Shown here: piece by piece, positions 25,648-34,688 of the stretch | How positions within the stretch are numbered: position 1 is the stretch's first letter | How the letters are laid out: every line of letters starts with the position of its first letter | From: Candidatus Binatia bacterium | GTDB lineage: Bacteria; Desulfobacterota; Binatia; Bin18 | DNA length: 64,000 nt | Assembly (NCBI GenBank): GCA_951812575.1 | Contig: OX638322.1 | Location: 1,797,925 to 1,861,924, forward strand | Direction: 5' to 3' | Translations under genes and position numbers: made by a program | The notes under the pieces: model-generated | Seen by the model: only the letters and a program-made list of their open reading frames with translations | What the model was told of the DNA's origin: nothing | Database searches by the model: none

Positions 25648-26747
25648 GCGCTGAAGCGTTCGTTCATCTCGTCGCCGTGATCTCTCCACCATTCCCAGTC
25701 GTACTGCAGGGCGTGGGCGACGTGTTCGGGGCTGTTCGGCATATGCGGTTTCATGTCCACACCGGTTTCGAGATGAGTGGTAATCAGGCCTGCCCCCGAC
25801 CGCCGGGCGGGACTGTAGGCAATATAGCGACTGACTGCGACCATGGACTCGGTCCGAGTGGCGAAGGCGAGAAACTTCCGGGCCGCTTCCAGATTCGGCG
25901 TTCCGGCAACAATGCCGAGGATGCCATGGTCCAGCACCTGGCCGTCCCAGACAATCACAAAGGGCTGGTTTTCCAGGACCTGCGCGTTGAAGATACGGCC
26001 GTTATAGGCCGTGCTCATCACGACCTCGCCGTCGGCCAACATCTGCGGCGGCTGTGCGCCGGCCTCCCACCAGACGACCTGGTCCTTGATCGTGTCGAGC
26101 TTACGGAAGGCCCGGTCCACACCCTCCGGCGTATTCAGCGTCGCATACACCTGATCCCTGGGCACCCCATCAGCCAGCAGCGCGAACTCCAGATTCACCA
26201 CCGGACGGCGGCGCATGCCGCGGCGGCCGGGGAATTTCTCCAGGTCGAAAAAATCGCCGATCGTGGCCGGTTTGGAACCGGGTAGATGTTTGGGGTTATA
26301 GGCATACACCGTGGAGTAGAACAGGACGCCAACGCCGCATTCGGTCAGCATACCGGGGAAAAAATCCTCCACTGCGGGTGTCCCATCCGGCGCCGGGAGC
26401 AGGTCAGCGCTGGAGAGAGGCTCCAGCAGGCCCTCATCACAGCCCCGCACCGCGTCGGCCACTTCCAGGTCAATCAGGTCCCAGTACACCTTGCCAGTCT
26501 CCACCTGAGCGCGGACCTGGGCCAATCCGCCGTTATAGGCATCCAGGCGAATCGGGATGCCCGTCTCGGCGGTGAATGGCTCGTGATACGCCTTTTGGCA
26601 GGCGTGGGCGTAGGAGCCTCCCCAGGAGACCACGGTGAGCGATTCGCTACCAGCGGCCGGGCGGCTCCAACTCAGCCCGGCCAGCAAAACGATTGCCGCG
26701 GCGTGAATCACCGGGCGGATTCGGCTGCCATGTAGGCGGGGTGTCAT
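25632..26747 (-). CDS. Extracellular solute-binding protein, polyamine (PotD/PotF) type
   Basis: A 371-residue protein with AGGAGCAAACCGC before the ATG and a signal peptide (about 33 residues, ending PAAGSES). The mature part begins LTVVSWGGSYAHACQKAYHE, characteristic of spermidine/putrescine- and related ABC binding proteins. Later come WDLIDLEVADAVRGCDEGLL and LPGSKPATIGDFFDLEKFPG, which fit the same family. The ligand could be a polyamine, an opine or another small cation. It is encoded between the ATPase and permease genes. Confidence 0.88.
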   Translation of the reverse strand: MTPRLHGSRIRPVIHAAAIVLLAGLSWSRPAAGSESLTVVSWGGSYAHACQKAYHEPFTAETGIPIRLDAYNGGLAQVRAQVETGKVYWDLIDLEVADAVRGCDEGLLEPLSSADLLPAPDGTPAVEDFFPGMLTECGVGVLFYSTVYAYNPKHLPGSKPATIGDFFDLEKFPGRRGMRRRPVVNLEFALLADGVPRDQVYATLNTPEGVDRAFRKLDTIKDQVVWWEAGAQPPQMLADGEVVMSTAYNGRIFNAQVLENQPFVIVWDGQVLDHGILGIVAGTPNLEAARKFLAFATRTESMVAVSRYIAYSPARRSGAGLITTHLETGVDMKPHMPNSPEHVAHALQYDWEWWRDHGDEMNERFSAWLAR

Positions 26748-26761
26748 GCGGTTTGCTCCTT

Positions 26762-26815
26762 AAAGAGTAAACGTGTCCAGCATCTCATGTCTATTGGAGG
26801 ATGCGTTTACTCTTT
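26762..26815. terminator. Hairpin repeat overlapping a stop codon, copy 2
   Basis: AAAGAGTAAACG (26762-26773) pairs with CGTTTACTCTTT (26804-26815). The right arm includes the stop of the ATPase gene, again giving a Glu-Lys-Glu-stop ending. It lies between ATPase and binding-protein genes of one operon, so it is more likely an intra-operon attenuator or mRNA stabiliser than a full terminator. It shares 18 bases with 16426-16443. Confidence 0.6.
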
Positions 26816-27907
26816 CTCGTCCGGTATCAGGGCCCGGCAATCGATCGGCGTCCAGCCGATCTGGACCCGGTCGCCCTCCAGCACGGCGCCGTGACCCACG
26901 ATATTCGGAATCTTGACGATAAAGTCCGTGCTGCCACACACGGCCACCCGCAGGCGCAGGTGGTCGCCCAGAAAAGTAATGTCCTGAACATCGGCCTCAA
27001 ACCGATTGCTGTACAGCTCCGGCGTGGGCGCGAGGCAGACTCGTTCTGGACGGATGGCCAGGGTGACCGGGTCACCTGGTTTGCACGGCCCGACCTGGAA
27101 TGCCTGGACGATCTGACCACCGGCCTCCACCCGCGAGATCTCGTGCTCAACGCTGAGGACCCGCCCGTGCAACAGGTTGTTTTCGCCAATAAAACTGGCA
27201 ACGAACGGGCGTTCCGGTTCTTCGTACAGCGTTTCCGGCAGGGCGACCTGCTCAATACGGCCGCGGCGAAAGACGGCAACCCGATCCGATAGCACCATCG
27301 CCTCCTGCTGGTCATGAGTGACGTAGACGACTGTGACCCCCAGGCTGCGCTGAATCCGCCGAATCTCATACTGCATCTCCTCGCGTAAACGGCGATCAAG
27401 GGCGCCGAGCGGCTCATCCATCAGCACCAGAGTAGGCTCAAACACCAGCGCGCGGGCAATGGCCACGCGCTGTTGCTGGCCGCCGGACAGCTCGGTGGGC
27501 CGCCGGTCCTCAAGGCCCTCCAGGCGCACGAGTTGCAGCGCCCGCCGGACGCGCTCCCGGCGTTGCTGTGAGTCAATCCCGCGCACTTCGAGCGGAAACG
27601 CTAGATTGTCGCCAACCGTCATATGCGGAAACAGCGCGTAGTTCTGAAAGACCACGCCAATACCGCGCCTGCGCGGCGGCAGATCGTGCACCGAGCGCCC
27701 ACGGATACGGATGGTGCCCGAGGTGGGCGCTTCAAAGCCGGCCAGCATCATCAGGCAGGTGGTCTTGCCCGAGCCCGAGGCCCCCAGCAGGGTCAGAAAC
27801 TCCCCTTCGTGCACGGTCAGGTCCAGATCGCGCACGACTTGAACCCGTCCGTCATAGCTCTTACACACGCGCTCGAATTCGACGTGGGCATTATGGGTTG
27901 AAACCAT
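26807..27907 (-). CDS. ABC transporter ATP-binding protein, spermidine/putrescine type (PotA-like)
   Basis: A 366-residue ATPase. Walker A is GASGSGKT (42-49), the Q-loop VFQNYALFPHMT, the signature LSGGQQQRVAIARA (from 140), Walker B LVLMDEP (160-166) and the H-loop VTHDQQEAM. The C-terminal 110 residues form a TOBE domain. It powers the importer formed by the two permeases and binding protein downstream. The gene order ATPase, binding protein, permease, permease differs from the E. coli potABCD order. It is first in the operon, so the promoter should lie in 27908-28200, where I see no clear match. Confidence 0.9.
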   Translation of the reverse strand: MVSTHNAHVEFERVCKSYDGRVQVVRDLDLTVHEGEFLTLLGASGSGKTTCLMMLAGFEAPTSGTIRIRGRSVHDLPPRRRGIGVVFQNYALFPHMTVGDNLAFPLEVRGIDSQQRRERVRRALQLVRLEGLEDRRPTELSGGQQQRVAIARALVFEPTLVLMDEPLGALDRRLREEMQYEIRRIQRSLGVTVVYVTHDQQEAMVLSDRVAVFRRGRIEQVALPETLYEEPERPFVASFIGENNLLHGRVLSVEHEISRVEAGGQIVQAFQVGPCKPGDPVTLAIRPERVCLAPTPELYSNRFEADVQDITFLGDHLRLRVAVCGSTDFIVKIPNIVGHGAVLEGDRVQIGWTPIDCRALIPDEKE

Positions 27908-28101
27908 GGTGATCCTGTGCGGCTGTCCGGACCTGCGAATATGGGCGACCTGTACCCTTCAAATGGCAGGTATCCTGACCTATTTGAGCGAGTGGTGTCA
28001 AGTTCGGTTGTGCCCCGGTGCCTTCTGGCCGCCGCTCTTTTGAGAGCGACTGGAAGAAAATGCCACCGCCCGATTGCCCCCCTCCGTCCCTGGCGGGAGC
28101 G

Positions 28102-28157
28102 GGCTAAGGTGCCCCTCCGGAGCGGGCCATCAGACGCCCTGGCCTGGCTTTTGCCTG
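28102..28157. repeat. Dispersed repeat, copy 1 (CCATCAGACGCCCTG unit)
   Basis: It contains CTCCGGAG followed by CGGGCCATCAGACGCCCTGG and CCTGGCTTTTGCC. A related unit is at 32362-32431. Both have a small palindrome (CTCCGGAG or GCTCCTCAGGAGC) just before the shared core. The rest of 27908-28200 shows no gene. Confidence 0.5.
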
Positions 28158-28200
28158 ACATCAAAATCTTCTCGTTGCTATTAAAATGACTCAATTCCTA

Positions 28201-28674
28201 GGGTCTGTCATCAGTTAAGGAGGACAACCGAAGCGGCCAGGTAGAGGGCTCCGAGAAAGCGGACGGCGCGTTTGTCGTAGTGGGTGGCGAGAGCGCGGTA
28301 TTGCTTGAGTTTAGCGCAGAAGTTTTCAATCAGATGGCGCGCTTGATAGAGGTGCTTATCATACGTGCGAGGCTGGAGCCGATTGGCTTTCGGGGGAATG
28401 CCCACCGTCACCTCCGCCTTCTCCAAGGGTTCAATAACGCACTCTTGGGTATCATAGGCTTTATCGGCGAGCAAAAGATTGGACAAGAGGGCCGCCGCTC
28501 CGGCAAGGTCGGCGGCTTGGCCGGGCGTGAGATGGAAGCCCGTCCCACTGGTCCTCACGTCACGCATCCCGTCTCATCATTGTGGCCTCTCTCCTCTCTC
28601 TTGCTGACCAGGGAAGTATACCGAGGCGGGACAGGAAAGCCGACCAGGGTTGCGCGCTAACTGATGACAGATCC
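28201..28674. mobile_element. IS5-family (IS427-like) insertion sequence remnant
   Basis: A 474-bp element bounded by terminal inverted repeats of 17 bases: GGGTCTGTCATCAGTTA at 28201-28217 and its inverse at 28658-28674, with 16 of 17 matching. It contains only the 3' part of a transposase frame, so it cannot move by itself but might be mobilised in trans. No clear target duplication is seen. Confidence 0.7.
28211..28567 (-). pseudogene. IS5/IS427-family transposase, C-terminal fragment
   Basis: A 118-residue frame corresponding to the C-terminal half of a DDE transposase. It holds HLTPGQAADLAGA, the second catalytic Asp in LLADKAYDTQE and the catalytic Glu in ARHLIENFCAKLKQYRALAT, which also shows the following Lys/Arg. 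The first catalytic Asp and the N-terminal helix-turn-helix region are missing. It is an internal-deletion derivative of an IS copy. Confidence 0.75.
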
Positions 28675-28783
28675 TGGTAATTTTACTAGACACACGGTCG
28701 CCAGGGAGGTATAGATGGCTGGTTCGCGTCAGCGGCACGGCTGGGAGCCGATGACAGATCCTGGTAATTTTACTAGACACACG
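28607..28783. repeat. Imperfect tandem duplication of about 87 bp at the IS edge
   Basis: The 34-base block at 28663-28696 (GATGACAGATCCTGGTAATT and onward to CACACG) is repeated exactly at 28750-28783. The preceding 50 bases of each unit are only loosely alike (CCAGGGAAGTATACC versus CCAGGGAGGTATAGA). The first block contains the right IS terminus, so the duplication arose together with or after the insertion. It directly precedes the ribosome binding site of the RCC1 gene. Confidence 0.65.
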
Positions 28784-28816
28784 TCGGATTATTTTTCACT
28801 GATAAAGGAGCCGTTT

Positions 28817-31800
28817 ATGCGTTCTACTCTCCAGACCGTCCTCAGTCTTGTGGGTGCCATCGTTGCCCTGAGTGGGTGGGTCGTGTCGGCCGGGGCTCAA
28901 ACCAACACCGCACCCGTTATCGCGGCCGTCGAGGATGTGGAGCTGTACGGAGGCAACACGACCGAGGTCGCCGTCACCGTCACCGACGCCGATGGGGACC
29001 AGCCCACGCTCACGGCCAGCTCGTTGGATCCCGTCATCGCCACGGTGAGCGTGAATGCGCTGACCCTCACCGTCACGGGAGGGATACAGGGAGAGACGAC
29101 GATCACGGTGACGGCGGATGACGGGACCGGCGCGAGCAATGGCACGGCCACGAGGACCTTCACCGTGTTCACCGGGGTGCCCTATTGGGAGGCGTTCACC
29201 ATGGTGAGCGAGGGAGTATTGCATAGCTGCGGGCTACGGGACGATGGCACGGTAGTCTGCTGGGGCGACGACTCCGAGGGCCAGGCCACTGTCCCCGCCG
29301 GCACCTTTCTCACGGTAAGTGCGGGGGCGTGGCACACCTGCGGGCTGAAGGACGATGACACCGTGGCCTGCTGGGGCCGCGACCAACATGGCCAGGCCAC
29401 TGTGCCCGCCGGCACCTTTCTCACGGTGAGTGCGGGGGCTCATCACACCTGCGGGCTGAAGGACGATGACACCGTGGCCTGCTGGGGCTGGGACGAATAT
29501 GGGCAGGTCACCACTGTGCCCGCCGCCACTACCTTTCGCACGGTGAGTGCGGGGTATTATCACACCTGCGGGCTGAAGGACGATGACACCGTGGCCTGCT
29601 GGGGCCGCAACGCCGATGGTCAGGCCACTGCCCCCTCCGGCACCTTTCTCACGGTGAGCGCAGGGACGAATCACACCTGCGGGCTGAAGGACGATGACAC
29701 GCTGGCCTGCTGGGGCGACCAGGGCTGGGACTCCCAGGGGGGCACCACGCCCGCTGGCACCTTTCGCACGGTGAATGCGGGGCATCGGCGCAGCTGTGGA
29801 GTGCAGGACGATGACACGCTGGTCTGCTGGGGCTTCGACTACTATGGCAGCAACTTCTATAGCCAGAACACTCCCCCCGCCGGCACCTTTCGCACGGTGA
29901 GCGTGGGGTATTATCACAGCTGTGGAGTGCTGACCGCTGGCGCGGCGGTCTGCTGGGGCTCAAACACCGAGGGCCAGTCCAGTCCACCCCCCTCCGACAC
30001 CTCTCGGACGGTAAGTGCCGGGCATTGGCATAGCTGCAAGCTGGAAGGGGATGGCGCGGCGGTCTGCTGGGGTGACGACTCCGAGAACCAAGTCAGCGAT
30101 ACGCCCGCCGACTCCTTTTTCATGGTGGATGCGGGGGGGAAGCAGACCTGCGGGCTGAAGACCAATAACACCGTGGTCTGCTGGGGTCGCAACGGAGATG
30201 GCGAGTCCAGTCCACCCACTGACAACGACTTCCAAGCGGTGAGTGCGGGATGGAAGCACAGCTGCGGGTTGAAGACCAATGGTGAGGTGACCTGTTGGGG
30301 CTGGAATCACTATGGCCAGCGAAACCCGCCCGCCGGCACCTTTCGCATGGTGAGTGCGGGGTTGCATCACACCTGCGGGGTACGGGAGGATAGCACGGTG
30401 GCCTGCTGGGGCCGCGACCAACATGGCCAAGCCACTGTGCCCGCCGCCCTCACCACCGCTCCCTTTCACTCGGTGAGTGCGGGGTATGATCACACCTGCG
30501 GGCTGAAGGACGATGACACCGTGGCCTGCTGGGGCCGCGACCAACATGGCCAGGCCACTGTGCCCACCGCCCTCACCACCGCTCCCTTTCACTCGGTGAG
30601 TGCGGGGAGGGATCACACCTGCGGGGTGCAGGCCGATGGCACGGTGGCCTGCTGGGGCTCGGACGCCGATGACCAGCTCATTCAGTCCGACGAGGCCTTT
30701 CGCCTGGTGAGTGCGGGGAGGGATCACAGCTGCGGAGTGTATGCCGATGGCACGGTGGACTGCTGGGGTGACAACGCCAAGGGTCAGATCGACGGGCTCA
30801 ACGAGCCGCCGGTCATCACGGCCATCGCGGATGTGGCCGTCAAGGTGGGCGCGACGAGCGAGGTCGAGGTCACGGTCAGCGACGCGGATGAGGACGACAT
30901 CACGCTGACGGTCGACTCGTTTAATACGGCCGCCGCTACGGTGAGTGTGAGTGGGCAGACCCTCACGCTCACGGGGGTAGCCGCAGGGACGGCGACAATC
31001 ACGGTGACGGCGGATGACGGGACAATCTACACGAATGCCACGGCAACGGCGAGTTTCACGGTGACGGTCAGTGAGAACACGACGCCGGTCATCACGGCCA
31101 TCGCGGATGTGGCCGTCAAGGTGGGCGCGACGAGCGAGGTCGGGGTCACGGTCAGCGACGCGGATGGGGACGACATCACGCTGACGGCCAGCTCGGAGGA
31201 TACGGACGTGGCCACGGTGAGTGTGAGTGGGCACATCCTCACGATCACGGGGGTGGCAGCAGGGACGACGACGCTCACGGTGACGGCGAATGACGGGACC
31301 GGCTTGGAGAATGCCACGGCAACGACGAGCTTTGCGGTGACGGTCAGTAACACGGCGCCGGTCATTGCGGCCATTGCGAATGTGGAGCTGTACGAGGGCA
31401 ACACGCTTGGGGTCGAGGTCACGGTCAGCGACGCGAATGGGGACACGATCACACTGACGGCCAGCTCGGAGGATACGAGCGTGGCCACGGTGAGCCTGAG
31501 TGAACAGACCCTCACGATCACGGGGGTGGCAACGGGAGAGACGACGATTACGGTGACGGCGGATGACGGGACTGGCGAGGATAATGCCACAAGCACGACG
31601 AGTTTCACGGTGGCCATCGTTGACAACGAGCCGCCGGTCTTCACAGTCCCCCCAGTGTGGGGGACGACCGTCGATGTGGGCGACACGACCACGGTCGCCG
31701 TTACGGTCAGCGACGCGGATAATGACACGGTCACGCTGACGGCCAGTTCGTCGGCTCCGACCGTCGCTACGGTGAGTGTGAGTGAACACACCCTCACGAT

Positions 31801-32182
31801 TACGGGGGTGAGCCTAGGGGTAGCGATAATCACGGTGACAGCGGATGACGGGACCGGTGCGCCCAATGCCACGGCTACGGCGACCCTCGCGGTGGTCACC
31901 ACCAACACGGCGCCGGTCATCACGGCCATCGCGGATAAGACCGTCGAGGTGGGCGGCACGACCACGGTCGCCGTTACGGTCAGCGATGCGAATGGGCACA
32001 CGGTCACGTTGACGGCCAGTTCGTCGGCTCCGACCGTCGCTACGGTGAGTGTGAGTGAGCACACCCTCACGATCACGGGGGTAGCAGTGGGGACGACGAC
32101 GATCACGGTGACGGCGCATGACGGGACCGGCGCGGGTAATGCCACGGCCACGACAACCTTCACGGTGTACGTGGCCTCCTAG
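28817..32182 (+). CDS. Giant secreted RCC1-repeat / Ig-like repeat protein
   Basis: A 1121-residue protein with a signal peptide (about 27 residues, ending VVSAGAQ) and AAAGGAGCCGTTT before ATG 28817. The order is one Ig-like module (about 30-120), then 14 RCC1-type blades of about 37 residues (about 126-660), then five Ig/cadherin-like modules of about 90 residues (about 660-1121). The blade consensus is VSAGxxHTCGLKDDDTVACWG, then xxxxGQ. Two Cys are kept in almost every blade. RCC1 blades fold into seven-bladed propellers, so 14 would make two. The protein should be extracellular or surface-bound; no enzyme domain is present. Blades share long identical DNA runs, a sign of recent expansion. 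Paralogues lie at 54027 and 58253. Confidence 0.88.
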   Translation: MRSTLQTVLSLVGAIVALSGWVVSAGAQTNTAPVIAAVEDVELYGGNTTEVAVTVTDADGDQPTLTASSLDPVIATVSVNALTLTVTGGIQGETTITVTADDGTGASNGTATRTFTVFTGVPYWEAFTMVSEGVLHSCGLRDDGTVVCWGDDSEGQATVPAGTFLTVSAGAWHTCGLKDDDTVACWGRDQHGQATVPAGTFLTVSAGAHHTCGLKDDDTVACWGWDEYGQVTTVPAATTFRTVSAGYYHTCGLKDDDTVACWGRNADGQATAPSGTFLTVSAGTNHTCGLKDDDTLACWGDQGWDSQGGTTPAGTFRTVNAGHRRSCGVQDDDTLVCWGFDYYGSNFYSQNTPPAGTFRTVSVGYYHSCGVLTAGAAVCWGSNTEGQSSPPPSDTSRTVSAGHWHSCKLEGDGAAVCWGDDSENQVSDTPADSFFMVDAGGKQTCGLKTNNTVVCWGRNGDGESSPPTDNDFQAVSAGWKHSCGLKTNGEVTCWGWNHYGQRNPPAGTFRMVSAGLHHTCGVREDSTVACWGRDQHGQATVPAALTTAPFHSVSAGYDHTCGLKDDDTVACWGRDQHGQATVPTALTTAPFHSVSAGRDHTCGVQADGTVACWGSDADDQLIQSDEAFRLVSAGRDHSCGVYADGTVDCWGDNAKGQIDGLNEPPVITAIADVAVKVGATSEVEVTVSDADEDDITLTVDSFNTAAATVSVSGQTLTLTGVAAGTATITVTADDGTIYTNATATASFTVTVSENTTPVITAIADVAVKVGATSEVGVTVSDADGDDITLTASSEDTDVATVSVSGHILTITGVAAGTTTLTVTANDGTGLENATATTSFAVTVSNTAPVIAAIANVELYEGNTLGVEVTVSDANGDTITLTASSEDTSVATVSLSEQTLTITGVATGETTITVTADDGTGEDNATSTTSFTVAIVDNEPPVFTVPPVWGTTVDVGDTTTVAVTVSDADNDTVTLTASSSAPTVATVSVSEHTLTITGVSLGVAIITVTADDGTGAPNATATATLAVVTTNTAPVITAIADKTVEVGGTTTVAVTVSDANGHTVTLTASSSAPTVATVSVSEHTLTITGVAVGTTTITVTAHDGTGAGNATATTTFTVYVAS

Positions 32183-32361
32183 TCCGCTCTCTGGAGGAGA
32201 CCTTTGCATAAGTCGGGGAGAGGGGGCAGAATAGTCCGAAGCCGAGCAGAGAGGCAGGGTAGGTATACACCGACGCGTGGGGAGGCAGTCCTTCACCCTA
32301 GTCCTCGCCCGCCAGGGGCGAGGGGACGGATTGGGGTCCAGTCCAGCCTCCTTCTCACTAA

Positions 32362-32431
32362 AGCGGGGGCTGAACGCCAGGGGCTCCTCAGGAGCAGACC
32401 ATCAGACGCCCTGACCTGGTTTTTACTTGGA
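32362..32431. repeat. Dispersed repeat, copy 2 (CCATCAGACGCCCTG unit)
   Basis: It contains GGCTCCTCAGGAGCAGACCA followed by TCAGACGCCCTGACCTGG, related to 28102-28157. Immediately upstream (32285-32345) is a CCCGCCAGGGGCGAGGGG-type hairpin. There is no gene in 32183-32422. Confidence 0.5.
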
Positions 32432-33736
32432 TGCCGCGTCGCCGGGCGGCTCTGTCTGCTGAGCCGTTCTGATGCCGCGGCGTTCGCTCACCGTCAGCAG
32501 CAGTAAGCCGCCAACGACAAAAAATCCGACCACCGTGGCCATGCCCAGGCGTTGGCTACCTGTTGCCTCGGTTACTATGCCCAGTAATAGAGGACCGGCA
32601 AAGGTAGTAATCTTACCGGAAAAGGCGAACAGGCCGAAAAAGGCGGCAGAGTGCTGCTCTGGTATGAAACGGGACATCAGCGTGCGGCTGGCCGACTGAT
32701 TCGGCCCCACAAACAGCCCCAGGCTCAGGCCGGCCAGCCACAGCCAGCCGACGCTGGGCGCCCATACCGCCAGCAGGCTGAACACTGTCAGCGCTATCAG
32801 CGTCACCAGGATGGTACGCTTGCCGCCCAGCCGGTCATCCACAAAGCCAAACAGGCCGGCGCCGATACCGGCCGTCACGTTGAGTGCAATGCCAAACTGA
32901 ATGACCTCCGGCAGGTTCATCCCGAACGTGCCGGCCGCGTAGATACCGCCGAAGGCGAAAATGGTGACCAGCCCGTCGTTATACAACAGCCGGGCGGCCA
33001 GCAGCCGGGCAATGTCCGGATAACGACGCAGCCGCCCGAACGCGCGACTCAGCTCACGGTAGGCCCCCATACGGGGAGAGGCCGGACCGCTCCCGGACGG
33101 CTGGCGCGGGGCGAACACGAACAGCGGCAGGCTGAACAGCGCGAACCAGCCGGCCGCCAGCAGGCAGACCGCCCGGTAGTTGAAACCGGCCTCGGTGCTG
33201 ATGCCGAACAAGGGCTGCTCGCGCGCCAGCACGGCCAGGGCCAGGACGAGGCTCAGCAGGCCGCCGGCATAGCCCAACCCCCAGGCCCAGCCCGACAGCC
33301 GGCCGACCCGTTCGGCCGGGACCAATTCGGGCAGAAAAGCGTTGTAGAATACGGTGCTCAACTCGAATGCGACATTGGCGACCACGAACAGAGACAAAGC
33401 CGCCAGTCCGGCCCAGACCCAGTCCGGGTGCACGCCGGTCAGCCCTGCACTGGCGACGCAGCACACCAGGGTGCACACCCCCAGACAGGTCAGCCGCCGG
33501 CCGCTACGGTCGGCCAGCGCGCCGAGCGGTGGGGCCAGCACCGCTATCAGTATGCCGCTCAGGCTGACCGCGCGCGACCACTGCGCCGTACCGGTCACCT
33601 CGTCCGCGGCAATGGCGGTTGTGAAATAGGTGGAATAAACAAAAGTCACCACCAGGGTGGCGAATGCCGAGTTGGCCCAGTCGAACATCGCCCAGGCGGC
33701 CAATGTCCTGCGGGGCTGGGCGATAGTGGCTCGCAT
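32423..33736 (-). CDS. MFS transporter of the UMF1 (Atg22-like) family
   Basis: A 437-residue integral membrane protein with about 12 helices. The N-terminal signature AAWAMFDWANSAFATLVVTF (starting at residue 13) and YSTYFTTAIA is diagnostic of UMF1 proteins. Another family segment is FELSTVFYNAFLPELVPAER near residue 125, and SASRTLMSRFIPEQHSAAFFG lies near the C-terminus. Fungal Atg22 exports amino acids from the vacuole; the bacterial substrates are not known. Monocistronic on the minus strand. Confidence 0.88.
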   Translation of the reverse strand: MRATIAQPRRTLAAWAMFDWANSAFATLVVTFVYSTYFTTAIAADEVTGTAQWSRAVSLSGILIAVLAPPLGALADRSGRRLTCLGVCTLVCCVASAGLTGVHPDWVWAGLAALSLFVVANVAFELSTVFYNAFLPELVPAERVGRLSGWAWGLGYAGGLLSLVLALAVLAREQPLFGISTEAGFNYRAVCLLAAGWFALFSLPLFVFAPRQPSGSGPASPRMGAYRELSRAFGRLRRYPDIARLLAARLLYNDGLVTIFAFGGIYAAGTFGMNLPEVIQFGIALNVTAGIGAGLFGFVDDRLGGKRTILVTLIALTVFSLLAVWAPSVGWLWLAGLSLGLFVGPNQSASRTLMSRFIPEQHSAAFFGLFAFSGKITTFAGPLLLGIVTEATGSQRLGMATVVGFFVVGGLLLLTVSERRGIRTAQQTEPPGDAASK

Positions 33737-33848
33737 GACCGGTCACATAGCAGGGAGCCAGCACTGTGACGAGAGGCGACGATACAGGGTCAGCATCTTA
33801 ATCCTCACCGGCCCGTTACGGCCGATAGCTATCGATGAATGGCTTGCC

Positions 33849-33989
33849 TTAGTAGCCCCAATCCTCATGCGTGAGCGGGCTCGTGTTGAGCATTTCCCGA
33901 TACGCTCGCCACTGCGGCATGAATTGATCCATCAGCGCGGTAAAGCGGTCGTTTGGTTTCTTACCAAGCTGTGTCCTTGAGATCACCAT
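33849..33989 (-). pseudogene. C-terminal remnant of a YgjP-like (DUF45/M48-type) metallopeptidase
   Basis: Forty-six residues end in NDRFTALMDQFMPQWRAY, then REMLNTSPLTHEDWGY and a stop. This closely resembles the C-terminal end of YgjP/SprT-like predicted metallopeptidases, which follows their HExxH...H site. The catalytic part is absent and not found upstream, so this is a decayed fragment. The recognition rests on remembered family patterns only. Confidence 0.5.
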
Positions 33990-34026
33990 CCTATGGATTA
34001 ACCCGTCCGATTTGGGAGAAGTCCCT

Positions 34027-34135
34027 ATGAGCGCAGCCCCCTACCCATTCAACAGATTTGACCGCTGAGCAATGGCCAAGCGATCAGCCCGTTTTTACCC
34101 GAGCGAAACCGGCATCCAACGACAACTATCTGTAG
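34027..34135 (+). pseudogene. Degenerate IS transposase N-terminus
   Basis: After ATG 34027 the frame reads PYPFN. With a one-base shift at about 34054 it continues DLTAEQWPSDQPVFTRAKPA and stops at 34133. The DLTAEQW...P...AKP pattern is the usual start of IS5-group transposases. It is a short remnant with at least one frameshift. Confidence 0.45.
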
Positions 34136-34285
34136 TGATGGTAACGAGTTCCTCCGGGATTTTTGGACTAATCCACCAAAATGCCTGATACCGGACGACG
34201 TAGGGGTTGATGCGAAAAGGAACCCGCCCCGCCGCCGACGCGGCACCCCTCCCAAGAGGGGATAGAAAAGCTCCCCGCCTGGAAC

Positions 34286-34467
34286 GTGTGATGCAGATTA
34301 CATTATTCGGCGACCCTCAACTCCCCTGCGCCGTGCCTGTCTGCGCCAGGGGGCCAGGAGTGCGGGCTTCCAGCCCGCAAGCGGCCAAGATGGCCGCGCT
34401 CCCAGGAATCGGGCGGGCGAGCGGCCCGAGGCGGGGGCCGCCGGACCGGTCCCGGGAGGCTCACGCC
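34286..34467. repeat. Dispersed repeat, copy 1 (GTGTG...GGGAGGCTCACG)
   Basis: It starts GTGTGATGCAGATTACATTA and ends GGTCCCGGGAGGCTCACGCC. A shortened relative is at 49510-49621. It includes GCGGGCTTCCAGCCCGC and GCGGCCAAGATGGCCGC palindromes. The whole stretch 33990-34688 has no intact gene; it holds this repeat, a transposase remnant and the unit at 34507-34543. Confidence 0.6.
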
Positions 34468-34506
34468 ACAATATGCATTACACATTCCAAGAGGGGATAA
34501 AAAAGC

Positions 34507-34543
34507 TCCCCTCCTCGGAGGGGTGGCCGTAGGCCGGGGTGGG
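34507..34543. repeat. CTCCTCGGAGGGG unit, copy 1
   Basis: CTCCTCGGAGGGGTGGCCGT followed by AGGCCGGGGTGGG. Close relatives occur at 39898-39933 and 42569-42605, all in intergenic DNA. The two halves are inverted with respect to each other, so each can fold. Confidence 0.6.
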
Positions 34544-34688
34544 TTTGCCCCGGCCCGGCGGCCTTTCACGTCTGGCGAGCGCCCGTTCCTGGGAATGTGC
34601 ATCACACGTCTCCAGGGAGAGGGGATATTCAGGACAGGGGAGAATATAAACGGCGGACGGACAGTTGGCCGCCCCGGCCGTCGGCAGA

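Noticed and set aside
28577-28780. A 67-residue minus-strand protein with repeated SSKITRICH
   Set aside because: The repeat is explained by the 34-base direct duplication; there is no coding evidence.
29960-31789. Minus-strand open frame of 609 codons opposite the first RCC1 gene
   Set aside because: Mirror of repetitive coding sequence, with Arg/His/Asp-rich repeats and no start signals.
33651-33980. Plus-strand frame of about 107 codons after the UMF1 gene
   Set aside because: It overlaps the antisense of UMF1 and of the metallopeptidase remnant, with no family pattern.
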